NCBI RefSeq assembly: GCF_032062245.1
Contig: NZ_DAMBQF010000001.1
Span: 248,001-312,000, forward strand
Reading direction: 5' to 3'
Length of the DNA: 64,000 bases
DNA from: Soonwooa sp032062245
GTDB taxonomy: Bacteria; Bacteroidota; Bacteroidia; Flavobacteriales; Weeksellaceae
The position numbers and the translations under genes are program-made. Of the stretch, positions 51,356-59,738 are shown piece after piece; position 1 is the first letter of the stretch; every line of letters begins with the position of its first letter. Under the pieces are notes generated by a model that did no database searches, was not told where the DNA came from, and saw nothing but the letters and a program-made list of their open reading frames with translations.

Positions 51356-52345
51356 ATGAAAATAGCAGTAGTTGGCGCTACCGGAATGGTAGGACAAGTG
51401 ATGTTGAAAGTTCTTGAGGAAAGAAATTTCCCTATAACCGAGCTAATCCCCGTAGCTTCTGAAAAATCTATCGGTAGCAAGGTCAAATACAAAGGGAATG
51501 ACTACGAAGTGGTATCCATGCAAACTGCTATTGACAAAAAGCCTGAAATAGCAATCTTCTCTGCTGGCGGAGGTACGTCTCTAGATTGGGCGCCAAAGTT
51601 TGCAGAAGCTGGTATTTTTGTGATTGATAATTCTTCTGCTTGGAGAATGAACCCTACTAAAAAATTGGTGGTTCCAGAAATCAATGCAGATGTTTTAGAA
51701 AAAGAAGATAAAATTATTGCAAATCCTAACTGCTCAACCATTCAGTTGGTAATGGTTCTTCATCCATTAAATAAAAAATACGATATCAAACGTGTTGTCG
51801 TTTCGACTTATCAATCGGTTACTGGTACTGGAAAAGCTGCTGTCGATCAATTGAACGCCGAGATCGAAGGTAAAGATGCAGACAAAGTTTATCCTTATCA
51901 AATTTTCAAAAATGCGTTGCCACATTGCGACGTATTTGATGATAACGACTACACCAAAGAGGAAATTAAATTAATGAAAGAACCTAAAAAGATTTTAGGT
52001 GATGACAGTTTTAATTTGACGGCGACTGCGGTTAGAGTTCCTGTACAAGGCGGACATTCTGAAAGTGTTAACATTGAATTCGAAAACGAATTTGATCTTG
52101 ATGAAGTTAAAAAAATCCTTTCTGAAACTCCAGGGGTTACCGTTTTGGATGATGTTAAAAACAACCAATATCCAATGCCGTTAATGGCGGAAGGTAAAGA
52201 CGATGTTTTTGTTGGAAGAATTCGTAGAGATATTTCGCAACCAAAAACACTTAACTGTTGGATTGTCGCAGACAACCTCCGAAAAGGCGCTGCAACCAAC
52301 GCAGTACAAATCGCTGAATATCTTCTAGCTAAGAAATTAGTATAA
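51356..52345 (+). CDS. asd: Aspartate-semialdehyde dehydrogenase
   Basis: Asd reduces aspartyl phosphate to aspartate semialdehyde with NADPH, the branch point to lysine/diaminopimelate, threonine and methionine. The 329 residues have the Rossmann loop VGATGMVGQVM (about 5-15), the catalytic Cys in NPNCSTIQLVMVLHPL near 126, and the catalytic His in VRVPVQGGHSES near 232. The length and motifs fit the shorter USG-1/Gram-positive-like group common in Bacteroidota. It is monocistronic with a terminator just after. Confidence 0.96.
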   Translation: MKIAVVGATGMVGQVMLKVLEERNFPITELIPVASEKSIGSKVKYKGNDYEVVSMQTAIDKKPEIAIFSAGGGTSLDWAPKFAEAGIFVIDNSSAWRMNPTKKLVVPEINADVLEKEDKIIANPNCSTIQLVMVLHPLNKKYDIKRVVVSTYQSVTGTGKAAVDQLNAEIEGKDADKVYPYQIFKNALPHCDVFDDNDYTKEEIKLMKEPKKILGDDSFNLTATAVRVPVQGGHSESVNIEFENEFDLDEVKKILSETPGVTVLDDVKNNQYPMPLMAEGKDDVFVGRIRRDISQPKTLNCWIVADNLRKGAATNAVQIAEYLLAKKLV

Positions 52346-52348
52346 ACC

Positions 52349-52379
52349 AAATGCTCACCAAAAAGTGGGCATTTTTTTA
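52349..52379 (+). terminator. asd terminator
   Basis: AAATGCTCAC (52349-52358) and GTGGGCATTT (52365-52374) pair with one mismatch and run into seven T residues, starting 4 bases after the asd stop codon. Confidence 0.85.
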
Positions 52380-52422
52380 TTATTAGATTAACCGAACAAA
52401 AGACAAATCTATTTTCAAACTT

Positions 52423-53427
52423 ATGAATTCTAGCGATCAAAATATCAGCAAAAATAATTTTCGATTCCAGCGAAATGTTGCCATCATCGGGATTGTATTA
52501 TTTGTTGCAAAGCTCATTGCTTGGCGCTTAACAAATTCTGATGCTGTATTCTCCGACGCTATGGAAAGCATCGTCAACATCATTGCTGCCTTCATGGGAC
52601 TTTACTCGCTTTATGTTGCAGCGAAACCAAAAGACGAAGATCATCCTTATGGCCACGGAAAAGTCGAGTTTATAACTTCTGGTGTCGAAGGCACACTAAT
52701 TATATTTGCTGGTGTTGTCATCATCGTACAGGCGGTTAATTCTCTTTTAAGCAACAACATTCCAGGTAAATTGGATTGGGGAATGCTGATCGTTGCTATT
52801 ACTGCAATTATAAATTATGTGATGGGTTATATTTCTTTACAGAAAGGTTTAAGAGAGAAATCATTAGTTCTGCAAAGTTCGGGCAAGCATTTGATGAGTG
52901 ACACCATTACAACTGGTGGTGTAGTTCTGAGTTTAATCATAGTTTATTTTACAAAAATCTATTGGTTAGACGCTGTAGTAGCTTTGGTTTTTGGTATTTA
53001 CATCATCTTTATTGGTTATAAAATCGTCCGTAAATCACTCAGCGGCATTATGGATGAACAAGACATACAACTGGTCGAAAAAGTGGCTGATGTACTTGAA
53101 AAAAATCGTGAGGAAGATTGGATTGATGTCCATAATATGAAAATTCAACAATTTGGGGCAAATCTTCACATTGATGCGCACATCACACTTCCCTACTATT
53201 ACTCTCTGCGAGAAGCCCATCAAGAGATGGAAAAAGTGATTTTAGTTCTAGCTAAAAATGCAAAACGGCAAATAGAATTCAATTTCCACATGGATGACTG
53301 CAAGCCAAAATCTTGCGAAATATGTCAACTTAAAAACTGTCCTGTACGTGAAAAAGAATTTTTAAAAAAAATAACTTGGACCGCACAAAATATTACACAA
53401 CACGACAAGCATGACAGAAATAACTAA
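52423..53427 (+). CDS. Cation diffusion facilitator family exporter
   Basis: This 334-residue CDF transporter probably exports Zn2+ or a related divalent metal in exchange for protons. It has six membrane helices (about 22-215). The first metal-site residues fall in SDAMESIVNI near 45, and the DHPYGHGKVEF loop is near 74. A cytosolic domain begins near 215 and has the usual HxxxH-like pattern (LHIDAHITLP). The C-terminus adds a Cys-rich patch (DDCKPKSCEICQLKNCPVRE), which may bind an extra metal. It converges with the exosortase-associated gene, and the stop codons overlap by four bases. Confidence 0.93.
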   Translation: MNSSDQNISKNNFRFQRNVAIIGIVLFVAKLIAWRLTNSDAVFSDAMESIVNIIAAFMGLYSLYVAAKPKDEDHPYGHGKVEFITSGVEGTLIIFAGVVIIVQAVNSLLSNNIPGKLDWGMLIVAITAIINYVMGYISLQKGLREKSLVLQSSGKHLMSDTITTGGVVLSLIIVYFTKIYWLDAVVALVFGIYIIFIGYKIVRKSLSGIMDEQDIQLVEKVADVLEKNREEDWIDVHNMKIQQFGANLHIDAHITLPYYYSLREAHQEMEKVILVLAKNAKRQIEFNFHMDDCKPKSCEICQLKNCPVREKEFLKKITWTAQNITQHDKHDRNN

Positions 53428-53861
53428 GCCGATTTCGTCAACAAATGCTTTCTGTAATAAAATATCGGTACAACTAGCAACAAAGTCATCGGTTGAATAA
53501 CGAATCTTCGGATGTAGAATGCGAACAGATTTCCGATTTCGAAATTGGTATAGATACAGTAAAGGTAGATCGGAAAGACAATTACAAAGACCAGAAGCAT
53601 TAAAACAACCGCTTGTTTGGTCCAAATTTTATTTCGGAATAAATTCTGGATAATAATTGTTGACAAGATCAAATTAAGAAAAAACCTCAGCAAATAACTA
53701 AAAATAAGTTTTGTATCGTCAAATTTCGGAAAAGCTTTAGCTTTTAATTCATCTTTAAAATAAGCTAAAAACGGATCAAAAAATAACTTATCCTCCAAAA
53801 ATCTCACAGCGATTAATCCTGCCAGTCCAAGAATAACGAAAAGAATATTAAGCGCTTTCAT
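53424..53861 (-). CDS. Exosortase F system-associated membrane protein
   Basis: This 145-residue protein has about four membrane helices (5-20, 52-72, 82-102, 117-135) and a charged loop FKDELKAKAFPKFDD near 35. It matches the small protein that accompanies exosortase F in Flavobacteriia. Its function is unknown; it may stabilise XrtF or help present the substrate. It overlaps xrtF by 14 bases, so the two are co-translated. Its TAG stop codon interlocks with the TAA of the converging cation exporter. Confidence 0.85.
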   Translation of the reverse strand: MKALNILFVILGLAGLIAVRFLEDKLFFDPFLAYFKDELKAKAFPKFDDTKLIFSYLLRFFLNLILSTIIIQNLFRNKIWTKQAVVLMLLVFVIVFPIYLYCIYTNFEIGNLFAFYIRRFVIQPMTLLLVVPIFYYRKHLLTKSA

Positions 53862-54384
53862 CTTCCTTTTTTAAAGCAAAAAACTTGATCCAAACAATCC
53901 ATAAAACAATCACCGTTCCGTAAATAATCGCAGGAAAAACATAATCATGAAACATCTTCCCATACTGTGGAAAATCTGACATCACCATATTAAGACAAGC
54001 GATTCGGACGAAATTCATCACATGCAGCGCAACCAAGCCAAGAATAACAAATACAATGGTTTTTGCACCTTTATAAAACGCAAAGATGAATGCTACAAAC
54101 ATAATCATCACCGAAATCGCATTGCAACCTTCCACCATTCTGGTCAAATATTCGCCTTGAATAATAAACCGAATTCCCTCCTTCCCGACGCCATCCTGCA
54201 AGCATGATGTAAAACCGCAAGTATTTTGAAACCAATTTGCCTGTCCAGCTACCCAACGAGAGAACGGATCGATAACTGCGTTGTCGAACCGATTGAGATA
54301 CAATTGGTACAATAAAAGTAAAACCAAATAAATCCCCACAAATCGTAGAAGAATTTTCAAAACTGGTTTTAGATCTTTTAGCAT
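53848..54384 (-). CDS. xrtF: Exosortase XrtF
   Basis: Exosortases are membrane cysteine transpeptidases that recognise a short C-terminal sorting signal on exported proteins. The 178 residues have about five to six membrane helices and the catalytic triad pattern: Cys87 in VEGCNAISVM, Arg127 in NFVRIAC and His146 in FHDYVFPA. Together with the following small partner this is the XrtF system of Flavobacteriia, whose targets are poorly known. It differs from the PEP-CTERM/EpsH systems tied to extracellular polysaccharide genes, and none are nearby. The -7 box lies only 4 bases before the ATG. Confidence 0.9.
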   Translation of the reverse strand: MLKDLKPVLKILLRFVGIYLVLLLLYQLYLNRFDNAVIDPFSRWVAGQANWFQNTCGFTSCLQDGVGKEGIRFIIQGEYLTRMVEGCNAISVMIMFVAFIFAFYKGAKTIVFVILGLVALHVMNFVRIACLNMVMSDFPQYGKMFHDYVFPAIIYGTVIVLWIVWIKFFALKKEDESA

Positions 54385-54388
54385 AAAA

Positions 54389-54419
54389 CAAAACTACATA
54401 ATTATTTGCTTCTTTCAAT
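54389..54419 (-). promoter_or_regulatory. xrtF promoter with minimal leader
   Basis: On the minus strand, ATTG (54416-54419, 3 of 4), a 19-base spacer and TAGTTTTG (54389-54396, a perfect -7 box) end 4 bases before the xrtF ATG. Confidence 0.6.
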
Positions 54420-54448
54420 AATATCGACATTCTTAAAGTCTAAATAAT

Positions 54449-54456
54449 TAAATTTG
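54449..54456 (+). promoter_or_regulatory. -7 box of the phosphotransferase gene, 5 bases before ATG
   Basis: TAAATTTG matches TAnnTTTG exactly and ends 5 bases before ATG 54462. The -33 region is not recognisable. It is divergent from the xrtF promoter. Confidence 0.5.
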
Positions 54457-54461
54457 CTGTT

Positions 54462-55475
54462 ATGGAATCACATATCAAAGAATTCTTTAACAACTTTTGT
54501 CACAGCGAAAACACCAATATTGTTGCACTGCCGCAAAGCGGATCTTCGCGCAAAAATTATATCGCAAGATTTGATGATAAAAAGTACGTTATCACAGACA
54601 ACGACAATCTGCGAGAAAATGAAGTGTTCTTTTACTTCACAGAGGTTTTTTCAAAATTAAATCTTAATACACCTAAGATTTTTAAAATCTCAGAAAATCG
54701 TCAAGTTTACATCCAAGAATATTTAGGAGAACATACGCTTTCCGAAATTATTTCTACCGAATTTGATGAAACAAGAATTAAATCGCTTGCACGAAAAACA
54801 CTAAAGCAACTATTTGATTTACAGCAAAAAAACATCAACAGAATCGATTACACAAAGACTTTCGATTACGAAGAATATGACGAGCTTGCCATTCTTCACG
54901 ATTTATATTATTTCAAGAATTTTTTAGTGGATGTTTTAGAAATCAATTATCACAAATCGAAACTTCTAAAAGAATTTCAGACAATCACAAAAATAGTTTC
55001 AGAATTGGAACCAAAAGGCTTGATGATTCGCGATTTTCAAGCTAGGAATATTATGGTAGATGATAATGACGATGTTTTTTTTATCGATTATCAAGGTGCA
55101 ATGTTTGGACCGCTGATATACGATGTAATCTCGTTTTTGTATCAAGCAAAGGCCAATTTTTCTACTGAATTTAAGCAAGAGATGTTAGATTATTATATTT
55201 CTCTATTCTCTGAAAAAAAAGAGCGAGAAATGCTTAAAAATTCTATTAAGCCAATTATTATGATGCGCTATCTTCAAGTATTGGGTGCGTATGGTTTCCG
55301 GGGTTTAATTCAAAGGAAAAAACATTTCATCAATAGTCTCGACCAAGGCATTAAAAATATTGTTGAATTATCTGCAACTTGGCCTGATCTACAAGCTTAT
55401 CCCGAACTTCTAAATGTTATACAACAACTAGAAACGACGGATACGAAACTTAAAATCGAAAATATTCTACAATAA
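54462..55475 (+). CDS. Aminoglycoside-phosphotransferase-fold kinase (AmgK-like)
   Basis: This 337-residue kinase of the APH/choline-kinase fold has the Brenner motif LMIRDFQARNIMV (about 186-198, catalytic Asp and Asn) and the metal-binding FIDYQGAMFGP near 204. The RDFQARN form and the following YQG are typical of AmgK, the anomeric kinase for N-acetylmuramate/N-acetylglucosamine in peptidoglycan recycling. A true drug-resistance phosphotransferase is unlikely. The partner nucleotidyltransferase (MurU) is not adjacent, so the specific reaction is inferred. A shared terminator follows. Confidence 0.82.
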   Translation: MESHIKEFFNNFCHSENTNIVALPQSGSSRKNYIARFDDKKYVITDNDNLRENEVFFYFTEVFSKLNLNTPKIFKISENRQVYIQEYLGEHTLSEIISTEFDETRIKSLARKTLKQLFDLQQKNINRIDYTKTFDYEEYDELAILHDLYYFKNFLVDVLEINYHKSKLLKEFQTITKIVSELEPKGLMIRDFQARNIMVDDNDDVFFIDYQGAMFGPLIYDVISFLYQAKANFSTEFKQEMLDYYISLFSEKKEREMLKNSIKPIIMMRYLQVLGAYGFRGLIQRKKHFINSLDQGIKNIVELSATWPDLQAYPELLNVIQQLETTDTKLKIENILQ

Positions 55476-55484
55476 TAATCAAAA

Positions 55485-55512
55485 AAAAACTTCAAATTAC
55501 TTTGAAGTTTTT
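55485..55512. terminator. Bidirectional terminator
   Basis: AAAAACTTCAAA (55485-55496) and TTTGAAGTTTTT (55501-55512) are exact inverted repeats around TTAC. They serve the convergent phosphotransferase and NlpC/P60 genes. Confidence 0.88.
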
Positions 55513-55527
55513 CTTTATTATTTAATC

Positions 55528-56202
55528 TTAATTTATTTGACTTTTAGTAGAGGTTTGATTAAGAACCAAGCTATTCTCTTTTAAAATCCTCTTTGCAAAA
55601 CGATATCTCGGTCCCCAATATTTGTCATTAAGTGAAGATACCATCACACCTCTTGATGTTGCAGAATGTATAAATTTAACTTCCCCCTTCTCATCAACTT
55701 CTTCAACAATACCTACGTGAGAAATACGACCTCTACCATGAGAGAAGAATACTAAGTCTCCTTTTTTAAGGTCTGACTTATCAACAGAGTCTCCTTCTTG
55801 CGATTGTGCGGCAGCAACTCGTGGAAGGTTAACACCAGCGGCAGCGCCAAAAACTGAAAGTACAAAGGCAGAACAGTCGATTCCATTTCTAGTTGTACCT
55901 CCGTATCTGTAAGGCGTTCCTAGATAAGTACTTGCTTCGTCTAATATGCTGTCGATTGTTTTTTCGTGCTTGATAGCTTCTGCAATCATCGATGCTTTGA
56001 TCGAGTTAGAAGCGTTATTAAGAGATGCCAACATTCTTTTTGCTTGAATGTTATCTGATGTTTCAGCTTTAACAACTACTGGAGTTACTTTGGCATCGGT
56101 TTTGTATATATTTGGTTGTGATACAACATAGTTTGATACACATGATTGTAGGGAGAATGTTGTAATGGTCGCTACTAAATAAAACAGAACTCTTTTCTTC
56201 AT
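55528..56202 (-). CDS. NlpC/P60 (C40) peptidase lipoprotein
   Basis: This 224-residue lipoprotein hydrolase cuts peptidoglycan stem peptides. Lipobox LQSC gives Cys21 as the lipid anchor. The NlpC/P60 domain spans about 85-210, with the catalytic Cys in GIDCSAFVLSVFG near 111, the His in RISHVGIVEEV near 162 and the third residue, His, in KFIHSATSRGV near 178. The segment GTPYRYGGTTRNG before the Cys is classic. A -7 box TAAATTTG on the minus strand at 56254-56261 is a candidate promoter without a good -33 box. Confidence 0.93.
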   Translation of the reverse strand: MKKRVLFYLVATITTFSLQSCVSNYVVSQPNIYKTDAKVTPVVVKAETSDNIQAKRMLASLNNASNSIKASMIAEAIKHEKTIDSILDEASTYLGTPYRYGGTTRNGIDCSAFVLSVFGAAAGVNLPRVAAAQSQEGDSVDKSDLKKGDLVFFSHGRGRISHVGIVEEVDEKGEVKFIHSATSRGVMVSSLNDKYWGPRYRFAKRILKENSLVLNQTSTKSQIN

Positions 56203-56482
56203 ATATATTTATTTAAACGTGTTAAATAGGTTTCTTTTTGTTCAAATGCATGGCAAATTTAGAGAATACCGATAGAAGAGCTTTTCATATTGAATTATCA
56301 GAAGCTCGTTTTAACACATTTTAACATTTTTAATTAGAATGTTAATCAAAAACGAATCGCAAAGCACCATTTTAGGGACTTTGCGATTTTATTTTGTTTA
56401 AGATTCTTTAACAATTATCATAGACATCTATTTAGATTTTAGAAATCATCTATTTAGTTACAGTTTTATATTTTATAAAACA

Positions 56483-56918
56483 CTAGCTTGTTCCAACGCC
56501 TTGATATTGTTCATAGTTTTCGATAACTTGATAGCCACACTTCTTGCACAAAGCAATTGCTTCCGGCTGATTAACGCCTGTTGCTAAGATTAAGTTTTCG
56601 AAATCTAGATACTTTGCCCAAGTTTCTAATCTTTTTAAAAGTTGATAAGAGAAACCTTGTCCGCGTTCGGACTCCAGAACGAACATTCTTTTTAACATCA
56701 GCAGCGCTGTAATCGTAAAATTTAATAACACCACCACCAACTGCTTTTTCATTTTTTAATAAAAGCAAACAATGTCTCAAAGTATCAATCCCATAAAACG
56801 GATGATAAAAGTCGTGATCGTCACCATCACGAATGACCAAGTCCTCATCCAAAAGCCTTACAAGCGATTGGAAATCTAGATTTGTACAATCTGTTTTCTT
56901 TATTTCAATCCTATACAT
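56483..56918 (-). pseudogene. GNAT acetyltransferase, frameshifted
   Basis: Two overlapping frames on the minus strand together make one complete GNAT protein of about 145 residues. Frame one (from 56918) gives MYRIEIKK to SAADVK. The other frame continues RMFVLESERGQGFSYQLL, the acetyl-CoA pyrophosphate loop (usual form RGxGxxxxLL), and LATGVNQPEAIALCKKCGY to the stop codon. The join is at A5 (T5 at 56689-56693 on the plus strand), where A4 would keep the frame. The downstream frame has a usable Met but lacks the first beta strands. It is a one-base insertion: recent gene loss, sequencing error or slippage. Confidence 0.87.
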
Positions 56919-57046
56919 ATATATAAGATATAATTCTTTGATTTAAATGAAATTATTTCGGACGCCTAAAACTTCTATTTAAGTTCTCGATGCATTGCGC
57001 TGTCAGAATTATTGATATGTATAAAAACAATCTGTTAGTAGTCATT

Positions 57047-57155
57047 AGCCCCGATAAAAACGGCATCCTTTTGTGGTGGAGCGAGGCGACGGAGCGCAGC
57101 GGAGCGTCCGAGCGACACTACAAAAGATATAGTGGATAGCGGGAAAAAGCTCTCC
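57047..57155 (+). repeat. Structured intergenic element (candidate ncRNA), canonical copy 2
   Basis: AGCCCCGAT (57047-57055) and CGGCATCC lead to an 11-base stem, CTTTTGTGGTG (57068-57078) with CACTACAAAAG (57116-57126, one G-U pair). The loop is GC-rich and repetitive (GAGCGAGGCGACGGAGCGC). Then GATATAGTGGATAGCGGG and GCTCTCC close it. CCCG/CGGG forms the base stem. Confidence 0.75.
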
Positions 57156-57203
57156 ATAAAAAATAATAAAATCTTTTCGACCTAGTCAAAAAGCTCAAAA
57201 AAA

Positions 57204-57225
57204 AAGACCTACGATTGTAGGCCTT
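57204..57225 (-). terminator. Terminator of glutamine synthetase III gene
   Basis: On the minus strand, AAGGCCTAC pairs with GTAGGTCTT around AATC and is followed by a long T run. It begins 6 bases after the stop codon. Confidence 0.88.
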
Positions 57226-57231
57226 CTTACT

Positions 57232-59430
57232 TTATCTTGTGAACAAAAGTTCTCTGTATTTGGTCATCGGCCAAAGCTCGTCGTCAACCATCATCTCCAA
57301 AGCGTCCGATCCTTCGCGAATCACATCAAATAAAGGCTTCACCTTGTTACAATAAGCGTCTGCTTGTTTGTGGCTGTCTTTCGTGTTCTTCGCAGTTTCT
57401 TTTTCTTTAAGAAGTTCGTCAACACCTAATTTGATTTTAGAAACGTTTTCAGAAATCTGAGTAATCAAGCTGATTTGCTCTTTTCCTAAAACCTTAAATT
57501 CTTTGTCACCAAAGATTTCTTTAAGACCTTTTACGTTTTCAATTAATCTATTTTGATAATTAAGCGCAGCTGGAATAATGTGGTTTCTTGCGATATCCGC
57601 CAAAACTCTAGCTTCGATATCAATTACGGTTGAATATTTTTCGAATTTAATTTCGTTTCTAGCTTCGAATTCTCTGTGAGAATAGATTTTTAATTCTTCA
57701 AAAAGCTCTGAAAATTTCGGATTTAATTCTTGTTTAAGCGCTTCTGGCGTCGTTTTATGATTGTTAAGACCTCTTTTTTTAGCTTCTTTTGCCCAATCAT
57801 CAGAATAACCATCACCTTCAAACAAAATTGTTTTCGATTGTTTGATGTATTCTCTCAACACATTGAAAATCGCTTCGTCTTTCTTAAGTCCACCGTCGAT
57901 TAGTGCATCAACTTCTGTTTTGAAAACTCGAAGCTGTTTTGCAACAATAGCGTTCATCACCGTCATTACTTCCGCACAGTTTGCAGAAGAACCAACCGCA
58001 CGAATTTCAAATTTATTTCCTGTAAAAGCGAAAGGCGACGTTCTGTTTCTGTCTGTGTTATCCAAAAGGATTTCAGGAATTTTACCAACAACGTTCAGTT
58101 TTAATTCCGTTTTTTCTTCTGGAGATAGTTTTCCGTCGGTTACTTTTTCAAGTTCTTCCAAAACGCTAAACAATTGGCTTCCGATAAATGCGGAGATAAT
58201 TGCTGGCGGCGCTTCGTTAGCTCCCAAACGATGGTCATTACTTGCCGACGCGATGCTTGCTCTCAACAAATCCGCATAATCATGAACTGCTTTCAATGAA
58301 TTCACGAAGAATGTTAAGAATTGTAGGTTTTTCTTTGGATTTTTTCCTGGACTTAAAAGGTTTTCACCTGTATCTGTCGCCAAACTCCAGTTGTTGTGCT
58401 TTCCACTTCCGTTAACGCCTGCGAATGGTTTTTCATGGAACAAAATATGGAAATGATGTTTGTGTGCAATTCTCGCCATAATATCCATCAACAAAGAGTT
58501 GTGGTCAACCGCTACGTTACATTCTTCAAACATCGGCGCCAATTCGAACTGATTCGGAGCAACTTCGTTGTGACGTGTTGTAACTGGAATTCCCAACTTC
58601 ATACATTCGATTTCCAATTCTTTCATGAAGTTCATCACTCTTGTAGGAATCGATCCGAAATAATGATCATCTAATTGTTGTCCTTTCGCTGGTGAATGCC
58701 CAAGTAAAGTTTTACCCGTTAACACTAAGTCTGGACGAGAAATATATAGGGCAGAATCTACCAAGAAATATTCTTGCTCCCAACCTAAAGTTGGCGTTAC
58801 TTTGGTTACGTTCTTGTCGAAATAAGCCTTACAAACGTCTGTTGCAGCGTCGTCAACTGCGTTTAAAGCACGTAGTAAAGGTGTTTTGTAATCTAAAGTT
58901 TCTCCCGTATACGAAATGAAAATCGATGGAATACAAAGCGTCGTTCCCATGATAAACGCTGGTGACGTTGGATCCCAAGCCGTGTAACCTCTTGCTTCGA
59001 ATGTGTTTCTGATTCCACCATTCGGGAAAGAAGAAGCGTCTGGCTCTTGTTGAATCAACATTCCTCCGTTGAAACGCTCGATTGCTCTATCGCCTTCAAT
59101 TGGAGTAAAGAATGAATCGTGCTTTTCAGCAGTTGTTCCTGTTAAAGGTTGAAACCAGTGCGTGTAGTGTGTCACACCTTTGGACATCGCCCAATCCTTC
59201 ATCGCAACTGCAACCTGATCCGCAATATGTCTTTGGATTTGAGTTCCTTTTTTAATCGCATCCATAATAGAATTGAATGCTTCTTTTGTTAAATACTCTC
59301 TCATGGTGTATTCTGAAAACACGTTGTTGCAGAATAATTCTGAAAGTTTTACGGGAACATCCACGAAATTGTCTTTTCTGTAATCTCTAAATGGAAGTTC
59401 TGCTAAGGCTTTAAATCTTAATGTTGACAT
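57232..59430 (-). CDS. glnN: Glutamine synthetase type III
   Basis: GSIII makes glutamine from glutamate, ammonia and ATP. The 732 residues match the long type III class of Bacteroidota and cyanobacteria. Visible are GGIRNTFEARGYTAWDPTSP near 128, the metal-binding WEQEYFLVD near 222, VTTRHNEVAPNQFELAP near 288 and HNNWSLATDTGENLL near 350, all typical of this class. No adenylylation-site context of type I is present. It is transcribed alone. A perfect -7 box TAACTTTG lies on the minus strand at 59451-59458, about 20 bases before the ATG. It partners functionally with gdhA. Confidence 0.96.
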   Translation of the reverse strand: MSTLRFKALAELPFRDYRKDNFVDVPVKLSELFCNNVFSEYTMREYLTKEAFNSIMDAIKKGTQIQRHIADQVAVAMKDWAMSKGVTHYTHWFQPLTGTTAEKHDSFFTPIEGDRAIERFNGGMLIQQEPDASSFPNGGIRNTFEARGYTAWDPTSPAFIMGTTLCIPSIFISYTGETLDYKTPLLRALNAVDDAATDVCKAYFDKNVTKVTPTLGWEQEYFLVDSALYISRPDLVLTGKTLLGHSPAKGQQLDDHYFGSIPTRVMNFMKELEIECMKLGIPVTTRHNEVAPNQFELAPMFEECNVAVDHNSLLMDIMARIAHKHHFHILFHEKPFAGVNGSGKHNNWSLATDTGENLLSPGKNPKKNLQFLTFFVNSLKAVHDYADLLRASIASASNDHRLGANEAPPAIISAFIGSQLFSVLEELEKVTDGKLSPEEKTELKLNVVGKIPEILLDNTDRNRTSPFAFTGNKFEIRAVGSSANCAEVMTVMNAIVAKQLRVFKTEVDALIDGGLKKDEAIFNVLREYIKQSKTILFEGDGYSDDWAKEAKKRGLNNHKTTPEALKQELNPKFSELFEELKIYSHREFEARNEIKFEKYSTVIDIEARVLADIARNHIIPAALNYQNRLIENVKGLKEIFGDKEFKVLGKEQISLITQISENVSKIKLGVDELLKEKETAKNTKDSHKQADAYCNKVKPLFDVIREGSDALEMMVDDELWPMTKYRELLFTR

Positions 59431-59450
59431 CAGCTTATATTTTGATAGGG

Positions 59451-59458
59451 CAAAGTTA
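59451..59458 (-). promoter_or_regulatory. -7 box of glutamine synthetase III gene
   Basis: TAACTTTG (minus strand) matches TAnnTTTG and ends 20 bases before the start codon. The closest TTTG is only 15 bases upstream. The rest of the 308-base gap to the next gene shows only AT-rich sequence and the -7 box of that gene. Confidence 0.45.
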
Positions 59459-59704
59459 ATAAAAAACTAAAAACAAAATCACATACCCCTAAAATTTTAA
59501 TGTTAAATTAAAAAAAAATATAAATTCAGTAAACAACCCCTATAAATAAATGGCGTTTTAGACTTTAACTAACAAAATTTATATCCAATATTAATGCATT
59601 ATGAATTTTTTGAAAACACAATCAAATATCATATTTAATACACACAAAATGCTTTTGATTAACAGTATCTTTACATAGAATTAGCTTTATATAATTAAAT
59701 TTCG

Positions 59705-59712
59705 TAACTTTG
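59705..59712 (+). promoter_or_regulatory. -7 box of the DUF6909-type gene
   Basis: TAACTTTG matches the consensus exactly, 26 bases before ATG 59739. The -33 region has only weak candidates. Confidence 0.45.
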
Positions 59713-59738
59713 CCCACTTTTCTAAAAACAAAAACATT

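Noticed and set aside
54462..55475. Aminoglycoside resistance gene
   Set aside because: The RDFQARN and FIDYQG motifs match AmgK-type sugar kinases. The gene shows no sign of transfer and sits in ordinary chromosomal context.
56683..56700. Programmed ribosomal frameshift in the GNAT gene
   Set aside because: Joining the frames needs a +1 shift. No slippery heptamer suited to -1 shifting, stop codon or stimulatory hairpin is placed to support it, so a simple insertion or error is preferred.
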